From: Roseovarius dicentrarchi
GTDB taxonomy: Bacteria > Pseudomonadota > Alphaproteobacteria > Rhodobacterales > Rhodobacteraceae
DNA: 64,000 nucleotides
Direction of reading: 5' to 3'
Assembly (NCBI RefSeq): GCF_003316635.1
Contig: NZ_QNQP01000005.1
Coordinates: 163,555-227,554, forward strand
Part shown: in pieces, positions 24,246-33,812 of the stretch
Position numbering within the stretch: the stretch's first letter is position 1
Layout: every line of letters starts with the position of its first letter
The notes under the pieces: generated by a model
The model's database searches: none
What the model saw: the letters and a program-made list of their open reading frames with translations, nothing else
Told to the model about the DNA's origin: nothing
Made by a program: the position numbers and the translations under genes

Positions 24246-26324
24246 TCAGTATCGCGCATCCTTCGGCTTGTTGCCGTTGGGCCAATCGTTGACCTTGTCC
24301 GGGAAATCGGGGCGCGGCATGTGGGTGAAATACTCTGCCACGTCCACCGCGTCCTGATCCGTCAGCCCGCCTTGGCCCAGCGGGAAGGTGCTGTGCAGCG
24401 CGATGGGCATGTTCTGCTTGACGAATGTCGCGGCCTTGTAGGTCCGCGCCATGCCTGCGCCGATGTTGAACGACCGGTCCCCCCAAAGCGCGGGATAGAT
24501 CACCTGACCGGCACCGTCGCGGATGCCCTGCCCGTCATCGCCGTGGCAGACGGCGCATTGCTCGGCATAGATTTCCTTGCCGCGCACCGGGTCGGGGGTC
24601 AGGCTGGTGTCCACCGATCCGATGCCGCGTCCGGGCACATCGTCGCCGGACTCATGTTCGTTCCGCATCCATTCGAAATAGGCCAGCATCGCCGCCATTT
24701 CCTTGGAATCGTCGTCCAGCGGCGCGCCGTTCATCGAGCGGCGGAAACAGCCGTTGATGCGATCCTCCATCGTGACCTCGCGGCCCGCGCGACCCTGCGG
24801 GGACGGAAAGAACGAGATGACGCCGGTATAAGGCGACCCTTCGGCGACGGTGCCGGCATTCAGGTGGCAGGACGCGCAATTCATGTCGTTGCCGACATGA
24901 TCGGGCAGCAGATCGCGCGTCTGCGCATTCAGCCGCATCCCCAGAACCAGCTGATCGGCGTTCGGCTCGTCCAGCAGTGTCGCGATGCGCGGCGTCTCGA
25001 AGGTGGAGCTGTCGATCGCGGGGTCCAGCTTGCGGCGGGCCTGCGCAACCTGCTTTTCGGTCACGGCAGGGGCGGATTCGCCCCAGCTTTCGCGCATGAA
25101 GGTCAGGATTTCGGCCAGCTCGGCATCGGTCAGCTTGGCGAAACTTGGCATGTGGAAGCTGCGCGGGCGCGCCTCGGTCACCACGGATTGCCAGCCGGTC
25201 AGCGTGATATGCGTCAGCGTCGCCGGATCCTGCGCCGACAGCACATGGTTGCCCGACAGGGGCGGGAAAACGCCCGGCACGCCCTGCCCGTCATTGCGGT
25301 GACAATCGGCGCAGAACTGCGCGTAACCCAGCCCGCCTGCGGTGGTGAACAGCGCCTCGGGCACCTCGGCGGGTTCGGTGCTGGGGACCAGCGGCGGCAT
25401 GGCGGGGCGCACGTCATCCGTGGGCAACCCGTCCATATAGACCGCCATCGCGTGCAGGTCCTCATCCGTGAAATATTGGGTCGAATGTTGAATCACGTCC
25501 GCCATCGCGCCCACGGCGGACGACACGTTATTCTGCCCGGTTTTCAGCAATTGCACCATGTGGTCGGGCGTCCACAGGTTGCGGATGTTGATCGCGTTCC
25601 ACTCCTCGACCTTGGAGCCGGCAAGGAAGCGGGCGCCCTTGCTGCCCTTTTCATCCATCGTCACTTCCTGAAAGCCGACGCCGCGCGGCGTGTGGCAGGC
25701 GCCGCAATGGCCCAGCCCCTGCACCAGATAGGCGCCCCGGTTCCATTCGTCGCTTTGTTCGGGGTCGGGCGTGAACTGCGTGTCGTCCAGAAATACGGTA
25801 TTCCACAGCCCGATGCCCCACCGCTGATTGAAGGGAAAGCCGATGTCGTTGGACATGTTCGCCTTTTCAACTGGCTCGACGCCCTGATTCATATAGGCCC
25901 AAAGCGCGGACATATCGTCATCGGTCATTTTGGCATATGACGGGTAGGGCATCGCCGGGTACAGATGACGCCCCTCGCGGGAGATGCCCTTGCGCATGGC
26001 GCGGTCGAATTCGGCGTAGGTCCAGTCGCCAATCCCGGTTTTCGGATCGGGCGTGATGTTGGTTGCGCGCATGATGCCGAACGGCGTTTCCAGCGCGCGA
26101 CCACCGGCCATCTCGGCGCCGCCCTCTTCGGTGTGGCAAGCCACGCAATCGCCCAGCCGGGCGATGTAGCTGCCCCGCTCGATCAGCGCGATGTCGGCCT
26201 GCCCGGTAAAGCCGGGGGCTTTATCCTCAAGCGCCGGGGGCGTCGCCATCCACAAAACCGCGCCGCCAGCGACAAGCGCAAGCGCGCCTGCAGATGCTGC
26301 AATGATATGAAACCGGGTCGCCAT
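24246..26324 (-). CDS. Pentahaem c-type cytochrome: triheme dehydrogenase-subunit-like part fused to TsdA-like dihaem part
   Basis: About 692 residues from ATG 26324, chosen because AAGGAG lies 7 nt upstream; an in-frame ATG at 26342 precedes that site. An N-terminal uncleaved anchor or signal (IIAASAGALALVAGGAVLWMA) is followed by five CxxCH sites: CVACH (about 60-64), CGACH (207-211), CADCH (338-342), CASCH (483-487) and CAVCH (590-594). The first three with their spacing resemble the triheme cytochrome subunits of membrane alcohol/gluconate dehydrogenases. The last two, with INGCFRRSMNGAPL (Cys about 526, the position of the TsdA haem-ligating Cys) and AAMLAYFEWM between them, resemble thiosulfate dehydrogenase TsdA. 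No dehydrogenase large subunit or sox gene is nearby. Periplasmic electron transfer, possibly tetrathionate/thiosulfate chemistry, is inferred. Confidence 0.85.
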   Translation of the reverse strand: MATRFHIIAASAGALALVAGGAVLWMATPPALEDKAPGFTGQADIALIERGSYIARLGDCVACHTEEGGAEMAGGRALETPFGIMRATNITPDPKTGIGDWTYAEFDRAMRKGISREGRHLYPAMPYPSYAKMTDDDMSALWAYMNQGVEPVEKANMSNDIGFPFNQRWGIGLWNTVFLDDTQFTPDPEQSDEWNRGAYLVQGLGHCGACHTPRGVGFQEVTMDEKGSKGARFLAGSKVEEWNAINIRNLWTPDHMVQLLKTGQNNVSSAVGAMADVIQHSTQYFTDEDLHAMAVYMDGLPTDDVRPAMPPLVPSTEPAEVPEALFTTAGGLGYAQFCADCHRNDGQGVPGVFPPLSGNHVLSAQDPATLTHITLTGWQSVVTEARPRSFHMPSFAKLTDAELAEILTFMRESWGESAPAVTEKQVAQARRKLDPAIDSSTFETPRIATLLDEPNADQLVLGMRLNAQTRDLLPDHVGNDMNCASCHLNAGTVAEGSPYTGVISFFPSPQGRAGREVTMEDRINGCFRRSMNGAPLDDDSKEMAAMLAYFEWMRNEHESGDDVPGRGIGSVDTSLTPDPVRGKEIYAEQCAVCHGDDGQGIRDGAGQVIYPALWGDRSFNIGAGMARTYKAATFVKQNMPIALHSTFPLGQGGLTDQDAVDVAEYFTHMPRPDFPDKVNDWPNGNKPKDARY

Positions 26325-26490
26325 GACGCTGCTCCTTCGCATGGGGAATATCGGGCACTGTGATAATCGGCGCTCTTTTGCCGCTCCAGTCTGCCACGTC
26401 CCGACTATGGACCACCCTTTTCAAAGAGGCCAGCCCGACCACGATCAGGCCGGCCCTCCCCAGCGCCAAAGGCGCCCGGCGCGCCCTGCG

Positions 26491-27906
26491 TCAATCCAGC
26501 GCTTCAACCTCCATCGAGCCGCACCCGGCCAGATCGGATATGCTGCATGGCGGCAATTCGCGGGCAATCTGGCGCAGCGCGCTGCGCAGCCCTTCCTCCA
26601 GCGTGGGGTGGTAGAAGGGCATTCCCAGCAGATCATGCACGGTATGATCCTTGTGAATCGCCAGCGCCAGCAGCTGCGCCATATGCTCGGCCGCGGGGGC
26701 GGCCATTTCGGCGCCCAGCAGACGACCACCATCGCGCGACGCGTAAATGCGCATCAGGCCGTAGTTTTCCTGCATGACCCGCGCGCGCCCTTGCGTGCTG
26801 AAATCAATCTCGCCGACAAGGCATTCGTCAAAATCCAGCTCACTGGCGCGCTTGCCCACCGATGCCACCTGCGGTTCGCAGAATGTCACGGTCATCGGGG
26901 TGCGCCGGTCAAGTCGCACAGGCTTGTCCGTCACCGCGTTCAGGCCCGCAATATGCCCCTCATCGGACGATTCATGCAAAATCGGGCGGATTGCGTTGGC
27001 GTCACCGGCCAGCAGAACGGGCGTCTGGCCGATCCGCATGGTCTGCGGGTCAACCTCCGGCAGGCCCTTGTCATCCAGCGGCACGCCCAGCGTCTCAAGC
27101 CCCAGATCCTGCACGTTCTGGCGCCGGCCAACCGCCACCAGCACCTTGTCCACCACGACGCTGTCATCGCCCCATTTGATCTGCACACCGTCATCGGCCG
27201 CGGCAAGGTCGACCTCCACGCCCAGATGCACGGCAAATTCCTGCGAAAGGGACGCGCGCAGCGATTCGGCCACCTTTTCGTCCGAAATACCGGCCATGTG
27301 GTCGGCCCCGTCAAATCCGTGAACCTCCAGACCCAGCCGCGCCAGCGCCTGCGCCATTTCAACGCCGATCGCGCCCAGCCCGATCACGCCGATACGTGCG
27401 GGCAGGTCACGCTCTTCAAACAGCGTATCGGTGGTCAGAATATGATCGCTGAACGCCTGCCAGGGCTTTGGCACGATGGGGCTGGAGCCGGGCGCCAGAA
27501 TGATCTGGCGCGCCTCGATTGTATGGCCGTCCACGGTCACGCGGTTCGGCCCGTCAAGCCGTGCATGCCCCGCAATGTTACGCGCGTCCAGATCGTCGGT
27601 CGCGTCCAGCACGCCATCGACAAAATGATCCCGCAGCTCGCGGACGCGTTCCATGATGGCAGGTATATCGGCCTTCAGATGATCTGCGCCCCGAATGCCG
27701 AACGTATCCAGCAACGTACGCGCGTGAAATGCGTTCGCCGCCGCGATCAGCGTTTTGGACGGCATGCACCCGACGCGCGCGCAGGTCGTGCCGTAGGGCG
27801 GTTTGTTGATCATGACAAAATCGTCGGTTTCACGGCGCACGTCGCGCAAGGCGGCCAGCCCGGCCGTTCCAGCGCCGATAATCGCCACGTCTACTTTGTT
27901 AATCAT
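26491..27906 (-). CDS. Dihydrolipoamide-dehydrogenase-like pyridine nucleotide-disulfide oxidoreductase
   Basis: 471 residues. FAD site GAGTAGLAAL at the N-terminus, redox disulfide CARVGCMPSK (Cys42, Cys47; the usual form is CLNVGCIPSK), NAD(P) site GLGAIGVEMAQAL, second FAD motif VLLAGDANAIRP and the C-terminal dimer motif YHPTLEEGL with the catalytic His and an adjacent Glu. The family reduces or oxidises disulfides (lipoamide, glutathione, mercury). No E1/E2 dehydrogenase genes are next to it, so it may not serve a 2-oxoacid complex. It is upstream of the pentahaem cytochrome on the same strand (gap 166 bp); a link with thiol/sulfur redox is possible but unproven. An AAAGGAT site precedes the start. 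Confidence 0.85.
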   Translation of the reverse strand: MINKVDVAIIGAGTAGLAALRDVRRETDDFVMINKPPYGTTCARVGCMPSKTLIAAANAFHARTLLDTFGIRGADHLKADIPAIMERVRELRDHFVDGVLDATDDLDARNIAGHARLDGPNRVTVDGHTIEARQIILAPGSSPIVPKPWQAFSDHILTTDTLFEERDLPARIGVIGLGAIGVEMAQALARLGLEVHGFDGADHMAGISDEKVAESLRASLSQEFAVHLGVEVDLAAADDGVQIKWGDDSVVVDKVLVAVGRRQNVQDLGLETLGVPLDDKGLPEVDPQTMRIGQTPVLLAGDANAIRPILHESSDEGHIAGLNAVTDKPVRLDRRTPMTVTFCEPQVASVGKRASELDFDECLVGEIDFSTQGRARVMQENYGLMRIYASRDGGRLLGAEMAAPAAEHMAQLLALAIHKDHTVHDLLGMPFYHPTLEEGLRSALRQIARELPPCSISDLAGCGSMEVEALD

Positions 27907-28262
27907 GTTCGGTATCCTTTATTCAAATCCTGCACGGCGCTGGCATCGGTGGTACGTTATGTGCCCAAAACCCGGACCACAATCAGCCGCCGGACGGTCC
28001 CCCTTTTGGCACGGCGCGGCGCGGCCACATCAAAGCCCGCGCCGGGACTACCCCAACGCGGCAAGCGCGGATTGGTTCAGGCGGCAGATCGCCGCAGGCA
28101 AGCCGATGAGGGACGGCCCTCGGATGGACCGCTCATGAACGGGTGATCGCCGCTTGCAACCTTGGGCGCTTGTCGCATAATCGGCCACCGACACGCGGGA
28201 TCAATCAAAGCACAACGCGGCCGCGATGCACGTTGCGATCAAACGACAAGGGAGCGGAACTT
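27907..28262. other. 356-bp divergent intergenic region, no gene seen
   Basis: The gap between the lipoamide-dehydrogenase-like gene and hutD contains no supported coding frame. It should hold the two divergent promoters. I could not pick out a convincing operator. A GGGAGCGG ribosome site lies just before hutD. Confidence 0.4.
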
Positions 28263-28847
28263 ATGGACATTTTGCGCGGCACGGATCTGGTTGATGTTCC
28301 CTGGAAGAACGGCGGCGGCATCACCCGCAACATCGCAACCGCACAGCGCGGCGATCATACGGCGTGGCGCCTCAGCCGTGCGGACGTGAGGCAGGATGGC
28401 GCGTTTTCCAACTTTGCCGGGCTGGAGCGCATCCTGACCGTCGTGTCCGGCGGCGACATGGCGCTGGAGCATTCGGGCGGCACGTTGCATGCCGCGCTGT
28501 GGCAGCCCGTCCGCTTTGACGGTGCGCTGGAAGTGTTCGCGCGTCTGGAGGCCGGCCCGCTGACCGATCTGAACCTGATGTTTGACCCCGCGCTATGTGA
28601 TGGCAACGTCACCTTGCGCGACCGGCCCGGCGCGCACCCGGTGACCCCGCCCGCAAGCGGCATCACCGCCGTTCATGTGCTGGCAGGCCAGCCGTCGATT
28701 GGCGCGCAGGTTCTGGCGCCAGCCGATACGGTGTTTCTGACGAACCCTGCCGAAATCACGCTGTCGGATGGCGATGCCGTTCTGGACATCGCCATCCGAT
28801 ATCTGGATCAAAGCGACGACATCAGGCTTTGCATCGCGGCGCGGTAG
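28263..28847 (+). CDS. hutD: HutD family protein
   Basis: 194 residues from ATG 28263 following GGGAGCGG; upstream in-frame sequence is not conserved. HutD hallmarks are seen: VPWKNGGGITRNIA near the N-terminus, WRLSRADV, GLERILTVVSGG, and FDGALEVFARLEAGPLTDLN. The family is a bicupin found with histidine utilisation genes; work in Pseudomonas suggests a fine-tuning role in Hut expression, perhaps by binding an intermediate, rather than catalysis. Here it is convergent with hutF and overlaps it by 40 bp. Confidence 0.9.
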   Translation: MDILRGTDLVDVPWKNGGGITRNIATAQRGDHTAWRLSRADVRQDGAFSNFAGLERILTVVSGGDMALEHSGGTLHAALWQPVRFDGALEVFARLEAGPLTDLNLMFDPALCDGNVTLRDRPGAHPVTPPASGITAVHVLAGQPSIGAQVLAPADTVFLTNPAEITLSDGDAVLDIAIRYLDQSDDIRLCIAAR

Positions 28848-30166
28848 CCATTCACGATCTGGTCGCGCTGGACGTGGCGACCATCGACAACCGCATGGCG
28901 CCCGGCGGACCAGACATCGGTGACGACCTTGTCCTTGGCCGCAAACACCAGCCCGTCCAGTATCTGGTGCGGCTGAAGCGCGATCAGCGCCGGGTCGCTG
29001 CTGTCCACCGCAACCAGATCGGCCAACTGGCCCACGGCGATGCGGCCCGATTTGCGGCCCAGCGCCTGCGCGCCGCCGCGCGCGGCGCCGTTATAAACGG
29101 CGGCACCGACCGACCCTTCGCCGACGACCATCACGTTGCGGGCCAGATCGCGCAGGCGCTGGGAATATTCCAGCGTCCGCAGCTCTTCGGTCAGGGAAAT
29201 CAGCACGTTGGAGTCTGACCCGACACCGAATGCGCCGCCGGCCTCCAGATAGGTGGGGCCGTTGAACGGGCCGTCACCCAGGTTTGCCTCGGTCACCGGG
29301 CACAGCCCGGCAACCGCGCCGGATGCGGCCATGTCGCGCGTTTCGGCTTCGGTCATGTGGGTGGCGTGGATCAGGCACCAGTCGGGCGTGACATCGGCGT
29401 TTTTCAGCAACCATTCGACCGGCCGCGCACCCAGCCAGTCGGAGATGTCGGCGACCTCCTTGGGCTGTTCGGCGATGTGAATGTGGATGGGGCCGCCTGT
29501 ATGGGCGCCCAACACCTGCGCCAGATCCTCGGGCGAGGTTGCGCGCAGCGAATGGGGCGCGATGCCCACCCGGCAATCGGCGGGCAGGTTGTCCACGGCG
29601 CCGCGCGCCCGCGCCACCAGATCGTTGAACCGGTCCACCGAATTGCCGAACCGCGCCTGCCCCTGCTGAAGCGGCGCCTGACCCGCACCGCCATAGGTAT
29701 AAAGCACCGGCAGATGCGTCAGGCCGATACCCGTGGTCGCGGCGGCGGCGGCGATGCGCGCCGACAGCTCGCCCAGATCATCATAGGGTGCGCCGCCGGG
29801 CTGGTGGTGGATGTAGTGAAATTCGCCGACGCTGGCATATCCGGCCTCCTGCATTTCCAGGAATACGAAGGCGGCAATCGCCTCGATATGCTCGGGCGTC
29901 AGATGCGCGGTAAAGCGGTACATCAGGTCGCGCCACGTCCAGAAGCTGTCCTTGCCGGCCATGCGGTATTCGGTCATCCCCGCCATCGCCCGCTGAAAGC
30001 TGTGGCTGTGCAGGTTGGCCAGCGCGGGCAGCAACGTGTCGACGCGCGCATCGCCCGCCTGCGGGGACTGGTCCGCCGCGATATGGGTAATCTCCCCCGC
30101 CTCTACGTTCAGACGGACATTCTGCGCCCATCCGGTGTCCAGCATGGCCTGCTTTGCGAAAATCAT
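28808..30166 (-). CDS. hutF: Formimidoylglutamate deiminase HutF
   Basis: 452 residues from ATG 30166 with an AAGGG site; an ATG at 30208 lies in the operator region and is less likely. The amidohydrolase fold has metal His pair HSH in ANLHSHSFQRAMAG, WTWRDLMYRF, the HIHIAEQ strand, a His in CLIHATHM and Asp in FGVGSDSNVLISL. It deiminates N-formimino-L-glutamate to N-formyl-L-glutamate plus ammonia, the fourth step of the five-step Hut pathway; hutG in the divergent operon does the last step. Regulation with hutIHGU from the shared 30167-30253 region, which carries a HutC-like site, is likely. Confidence 0.93.
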   Translation of the reverse strand: MIFAKQAMLDTGWAQNVRLNVEAGEITHIAADQSPQAGDARVDTLLPALANLHSHSFQRAMAGMTEYRMAGKDSFWTWRDLMYRFTAHLTPEHIEAIAAFVFLEMQEAGYASVGEFHYIHHQPGGAPYDDLGELSARIAAAAATTGIGLTHLPVLYTYGGAGQAPLQQGQARFGNSVDRFNDLVARARGAVDNLPADCRVGIAPHSLRATSPEDLAQVLGAHTGGPIHIHIAEQPKEVADISDWLGARPVEWLLKNADVTPDWCLIHATHMTEAETRDMAASGAVAGLCPVTEANLGDGPFNGPTYLEAGGAFGVGSDSNVLISLTEELRTLEYSQRLRDLARNVMVVGEGSVGAAVYNGAARGGAQALGRKSGRIAVGQLADLVAVDSSDPALIALQPHQILDGLVFAAKDKVVTDVWSAGRHAVVDGRHVQRDQIVNGYRAAMQSLMSSL

Positions 30167-30186
30167 TTGACGCCCTTTCGAATTCT

Positions 30187-30200
30187 TATGTATAGACATA
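30187..30200. promoter_or_regulatory. HutC-type operator between hutF and hutI
   Basis: TATGTATAGACATA is a near-perfect palindrome (12 of 14 positions pair) and its core TGTATAGACA differs by one base from the TGTATATACA-type site of GntR/HutC repressors. It lies in the 87-bp divergent gap, placed to control both hutF and hutIHGU. The repressor candidate is encoded at 35523-36212. Confidence 0.7.
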
Positions 30201-30253
30201 TAGCACATTCATACACTCTAGAAAAGTGAAACCTAACCCACCGGGGGCCGATT

Positions 30254-31468
30254 ATGACAGATGAAACCAAGCTCTACGTTGATTTGACTGCCGCGACGAT
30301 GACCCCCGGCGACACCCCATACGGATTGATCCAGGATGCGGCGATTGTCACCGAAGCGGGCCGAATCGCATGGATCGGGCCAAAGGCCGACCTGCCGGCA
30401 GATTACGCGGATCTGGCGCGCCACGGCCTGAATGGGCGGCTGGTCACTCCGGGGCTGGTCGATTGTCACACCCATATCGTGCATGGCGGCGACCGCGCCG
30501 TTGAATTCGAGATGCGCCTGAACGGCGCCAGCTATGAGGAGGTGGCGCGCGCCGGCGGCGGCATCGTCTCCACCGTCACAGCCACCCGCGAGGCGGATCT
30601 GGACGCGCTGATTGCCAGCGCCCTGCCCCGCGTCGATGCGCTGCTGGCCGAAGGCGTCACGGTGCTGGAGGTCAAATCCGGCTACGGTCTGGATACCGAA
30701 ACCGAGCTGCGCATGCTGCGCGCCGCCCGCGCGCTGGAACAGCACCGGCCCGTCCGGGTCGTGACCAGCTTCCTTGGCGCGCATGCGGTGCCTGCCGACT
30801 ACAAGGATCGCGCCGACGCCTATATTGACGATGTGTGCATCCCGGCCCTACGCGCGGCCCATGCCGAAGGGCTGGTTGATGCAGTTGATGGCTTCTGCGA
30901 AGGGATCGCGTTTCTGCCGGATCAGATCGCCCGCGTGTTCGACGTGGCGCAGGAGCTGGGCCTGCCGATCAAGCTGCACGCCGAGCAACTGTCCAACCTT
31001 GGCGGCGCCAAACTGGCCGCGTCCTATGGCGCGATGTCCGCCGATCACATCGAATATCTGGATGAGGACGGCGTCAAGGCCATGGCCGAGGCCGGCACCG
31101 TCGCCGTCGTGCTGCCCGGCGCGTTCTACACGCTGCGCGAAACGCAGGCGCCGCCCATTGATGCCTTGCGCAAACATGGCGTGCCGATGGCGCTGGCCAG
31201 CGATTGCAACCCCGGCTCATCCCCGATGACATCGCTGCTGCTGACGATGAACATGGCCTGCACCCTGTTCCGCATGACCCCCGAAGAGGCGCTGGCCGGT
31301 ATCACGCGCCACGGCGCCGCCGCCCTTGGCCTGACCGATTGCGGCCAGATCGCCGCCGGGATGCGCGCGGATCTGGCGGTATGGGATATCAAACACCCTG
31401 CCGAGCTGTCCTATCGCATCGGCTTCAACCCGCTTCACAGCCGCATTATCGGAGGCACATCCGCGTGA
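30254..31468 (+). CDS. hutI: Imidazolonepropionase HutI
   Basis: 404 residues, cytosolic. It hydrolyses 4-imidazolone-5-propanoate to N-formimino-L-glutamate, the third Hut step. The amidohydrolase signature is clear: [18 protein letters not shown] (metal HxH), [39 protein letters not shown] and a catalytic Asp in [12 protein letters not shown]. The length matches the family. The stop overlaps hutH in a GTGA junction, so hutI, H, G and U are translationally coupled in sequence. Confidence 0.96.
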   Translation: MTDETKLYVDLTAATMTPGDTPYGLIQDAAIVTEAGRIAWIGPKADLPADYADLARHGLNGRLVTPGLVDCHTHIVHGGDRAVEFEMRLNGASYEEVARAGGGIVSTVTATREADLDALIASALPRVDALLAEGVTVLEVKSGYGLDTETELRMLRAARALEQHRPVRVVTSFLGAHAVPADYKDRADAYIDDVCIPALRAAHAEGLVDAVDGFCEGIAFLPDQIARVFDVAQELGLPIKLHAEQLSNLGGAKLAASYGAMSADHIEYLDEDGVKAMAEAGTVAVVLPGAFYTLRETQAPPIDALRKHGVPMALASDCNPGSSPMTSLLLTMNMACTLFRMTPEEALAGITRHGAAALGLTDCGQIAAGMRADLAVWDIKHPAELSYRIGFNPLHSRIIGGTSA

Positions 31469-33003
31469 CCACATTGACCCTGACCCCCGGCGCCGTGACG
31501 CTGGACCACCTTGCGCAAGTCTATTGGGATGAGGCGTCCGTGCGCCTTGATCCCGCGTGCCGCCCCGATATTGAACGCGCCCATGCCCGCATCGCGCAGG
31601 CGGTGGCCGGAACCGATGCGGTTTATGGCGTGAACACCGGGTTTGGCAAACTGGCCAGTGTCAAGATTGCCTCCGAAGACACCGCTACACTGCAACGCAA
31701 TCTGATCCTGTCGCATTGCTGCGGCGTTGGCCCGGCGATCCCGCGTCGCCATGCGCGGCTGTTGATGGCGTTGAAATTGCTCAGCCTCGGGCGCGGCGCG
31801 TCTGGCGTGCGGCTTGAGCTGGTCGATCTGATCGAGGCGATGCTGGAGAAGGGCGTCACGCCCGTCATCCCGGCCCAAGGGTCGGTCGGCGCGTCCGGCG
31901 ATCTGGCGCCGCTGGCGCATATGGCCGCCGCCATGATGGGCCATGGCGAGGCGGAATTTGGCGGCAAGGTGATGCCGGGCGCCGAGGCGCTGGCCGCTGC
32001 CGGGCTGACCCCGGTCGAGCTGGGCCCGAAAGAGGGGCTGGCGCTGATCAACGGCACGCAGTTTTCCACCGCGTTTGCGCTGGCGGGCCTTTTCGGCGCG
32101 TGGCGCGGGGCGCATTCCGCGCTGGTTACATCGGCGCTGTCGACCGATGCGATCATGGGCTCGACCGCGCCGCTTCAGCCGGAAATTCACGAATTGCGCG
32201 GCCACGCGGGCCAGATCGAGGCGGGCCAGACCATGCGCGCGCTGCTGGACGGCTCGGAAATCCGCGAAAGCCACGTTGACGGCGATGCGCGCGTGCAGGA
32301 CCCCTATTGCATCCGCTGCCAGCCGCAGGTGACGGGCGCCGCGATGGACGTGCTGCGCATGGCCGCCCGCACGCTGGAGATCGAGGCGAATGCCGCGACG
32401 GACAACCCGCTGGTTCTGGTGGGCGCCGATATGATCGTGTCGGGCGGCAATTTCCACGCCGAACCGGTCGGCTTTGCCGCCGATATGATCGCGCTGGCCA
32501 TCGCCGAAATTGGCGCCATTGCCCAGCGCCGCGTTGCGCTGATCGTCGATCCGGTGCTCAGCTTCAATCTGCCGCCGTTCCTGACGCCCGCGCCGGGCCT
32601 CAACTCCGGCTACATGATCGCCGAGGTCACGACCGCCGCGTTGATGAGCGAGAACAAGCATCTGGCAAATCCCTGCGTCACCGACAGCACGCCCACCTCC
32701 GCCAATCAGGAGGATCACGTCAGCATGGCCGCCCACGGCGCCCGGCGCCTTGGGCAAATGCTGGAGAACCTCAACCGCATTCTGGGGGTCGAGCTGCTGT
32801 GCGCCGCGCAAGGCATTGATTTCCGCGCGCCGCTGGCCACCAGCGGTCCGTTGCAAAAGGTTGTCGCGCGGGTGCGCGAGGATGTCAAAACGCTGGAGGA
32901 TGACCGCTATATGGCCCCCGATCTGGAACTGGCCGCGACGCTGATCGAACGCGGCACAATCACCGACGCCGCCGGCGTCCCCATGCCGGAGCTGCGCACA
33001 TGA
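31465..33003 (+). CDS. hutH: Histidine ammonia-lyase HutH
   Basis: 512 residues from a GTG at 31465 that overlaps the hutI stop. The enzyme removes ammonia from L-histidine to give urocanate using the self-formed MIO cofactor; the MIO tripeptide Ala-Ser-Gly is at residues 143-145 in [14 protein letters not shown]. Other family segments are [34 protein letters not shown] and [15 protein letters not shown]. It is the entry point of the pathway and accepts histidine itself; the neighbouring peripheral enzymes could supply that histidine. Its stop overlaps hutG (ATGA). Confidence 0.96.
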   Translation: MTTLTLTPGAVTLDHLAQVYWDEASVRLDPACRPDIERAHARIAQAVAGTDAVYGVNTGFGKLASVKIASEDTATLQRNLILSHCCGVGPAIPRRHARLLMALKLLSLGRGASGVRLELVDLIEAMLEKGVTPVIPAQGSVGASGDLAPLAHMAAAMMGHGEAEFGGKVMPGAEALAAAGLTPVELGPKEGLALINGTQFSTAFALAGLFGAWRGAHSALVTSALSTDAIMGSTAPLQPEIHELRGHAGQIEAGQTMRALLDGSEIRESHVDGDARVQDPYCIRCQPQVTGAAMDVLRMAARTLEIEANAATDNPLVLVGADMIVSGGNFHAEPVGFAADMIALAIAEIGAIAQRRVALIVDPVLSFNLPPFLTPAPGLNSGYMIAEVTTAALMSENKHLANPCVTDSTPTSANQEDHVSMAAHGARRLGQMLENLNRILGVELLCAAQGIDFRAPLATSGPLQKVVARVREDVKTLEDDRYMAPDLELAATLIERGTITDAAGVPMPELRT

Positions 33004-33812
33004 CCCCGGTCGAGCTGCACCGCGGCGACAGCCCCATCGTTCTGGGCCTGCCCCATACCGGCACGTTTGTGCCGGACGATATCATGGCCGATCTGAACGC
33101 GCGGGGGCGCGGTCTGGACGATACAGACTGGCATATTCACACGCTCTATGAGGGCGTGCTGCCCGGCGCGACCACCGTGCGCGCCACGTTCCACCGCTAC
33201 GTGATCGACGCCAACCGCGATCCGTCCGGCGCGTCGCTCTATCCGGGGCAGAACACCACCGGGCTGGTGCCGCTGACCGATTTCGACGGGCATGACATCT
33301 GGGACAAAGCGCCCGATGAGGCCGCGATCGAGGCGCGGCGCACCGCCTATCACGCGCCCTACCACGCCGCCCTGAGGGCCGAGCTGGAGCGGGTGAAGGG
33401 CATTCACGGCATCGCCATCCTGTACGACTGCCACTCGATCCGCTCGAACATTCCGTTCCTCTTTGACGGCACGTTGCCGGATTTCAACACCGGCACCAAC
33501 CTGGGCACCACCTGCGATCCGGCGATCGAGGCGGCAACGCACGCCATCTGCGCCGCCGCCGAGGGCTATACCAGCGTGCTGAATGGCCGCTTCAAGGGTG
33601 GCTGGACCACGCGCCATTATGGCCAGCCCGCCGATAACATCCACGCCATCCAGATGGAGCTGGCCCAGTCCACGTACCTCACCGAGGAGGCCGCGCCGTG
33701 GCCCTATGACGAGGCGAAGGCCGCACGCCTGCGTCCGCATCTGACCGACATTCTGACCAAACTGGCCGATCTGGCCGAAACCCTCAAACCAGCCTCAGGA
33801 GGCACCAAATGA
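33000..33812 (+). CDS. hutG: N-formylglutamate deformylase HutG
   Basis: 270 residues, zinc-dependent. It hydrolyses N-formylglutamate to glutamate and formate, the final step when HutF is present. Motifs typical of the family are [11 protein letters not shown], a [13 protein letters not shown] strand, [20 protein letters not shown] and [11 protein letters not shown] with [11 protein letters not shown]. Presence of both hutF and this hutG shows the five-step, two-ammonia route rather than direct formiminoglutamase. Coupled by ATGA overlaps to hutH before and hutU after. Confidence 0.94.
   Translation: MTPVELHRGDSPIVLGLPHTGTFVPDDIMADLNARGRGLDDTDWHIHTLYEGVLPGATTVRATFHRYVIDANRDPSGASLYPGQNTTGLVPLTDFDGHDIWDKAPDEAAIEARRTAYHAPYHAALRAELERVKGIHGIAILYDCHSIRSNIPFLFDGTLPDFNTGTNLGTTCDPAIEAATHAICAAAEGYTSVLNGRFKGGWTTRHYGQPADNIHAIQMELAQSTYLTEEAAPWPYDEAKAARLRPHLTDILTKLADLAETLKPASGGTK

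Noticed and set aside
24246..26324. Complete alcohol or gluconate dehydrogenase operon
   Set aside because: Only the cytochrome-like part is present; no quinoprotein or flavoprotein large subunit or small subunit gene adjoins it.
26323..28146. 607-codon plus-strand frame opposite the lipoamide-dehydrogenase-like gene
   Set aside because: Antisense to a gene with intact FAD, NAD and disulfide motifs; no motif of its own.
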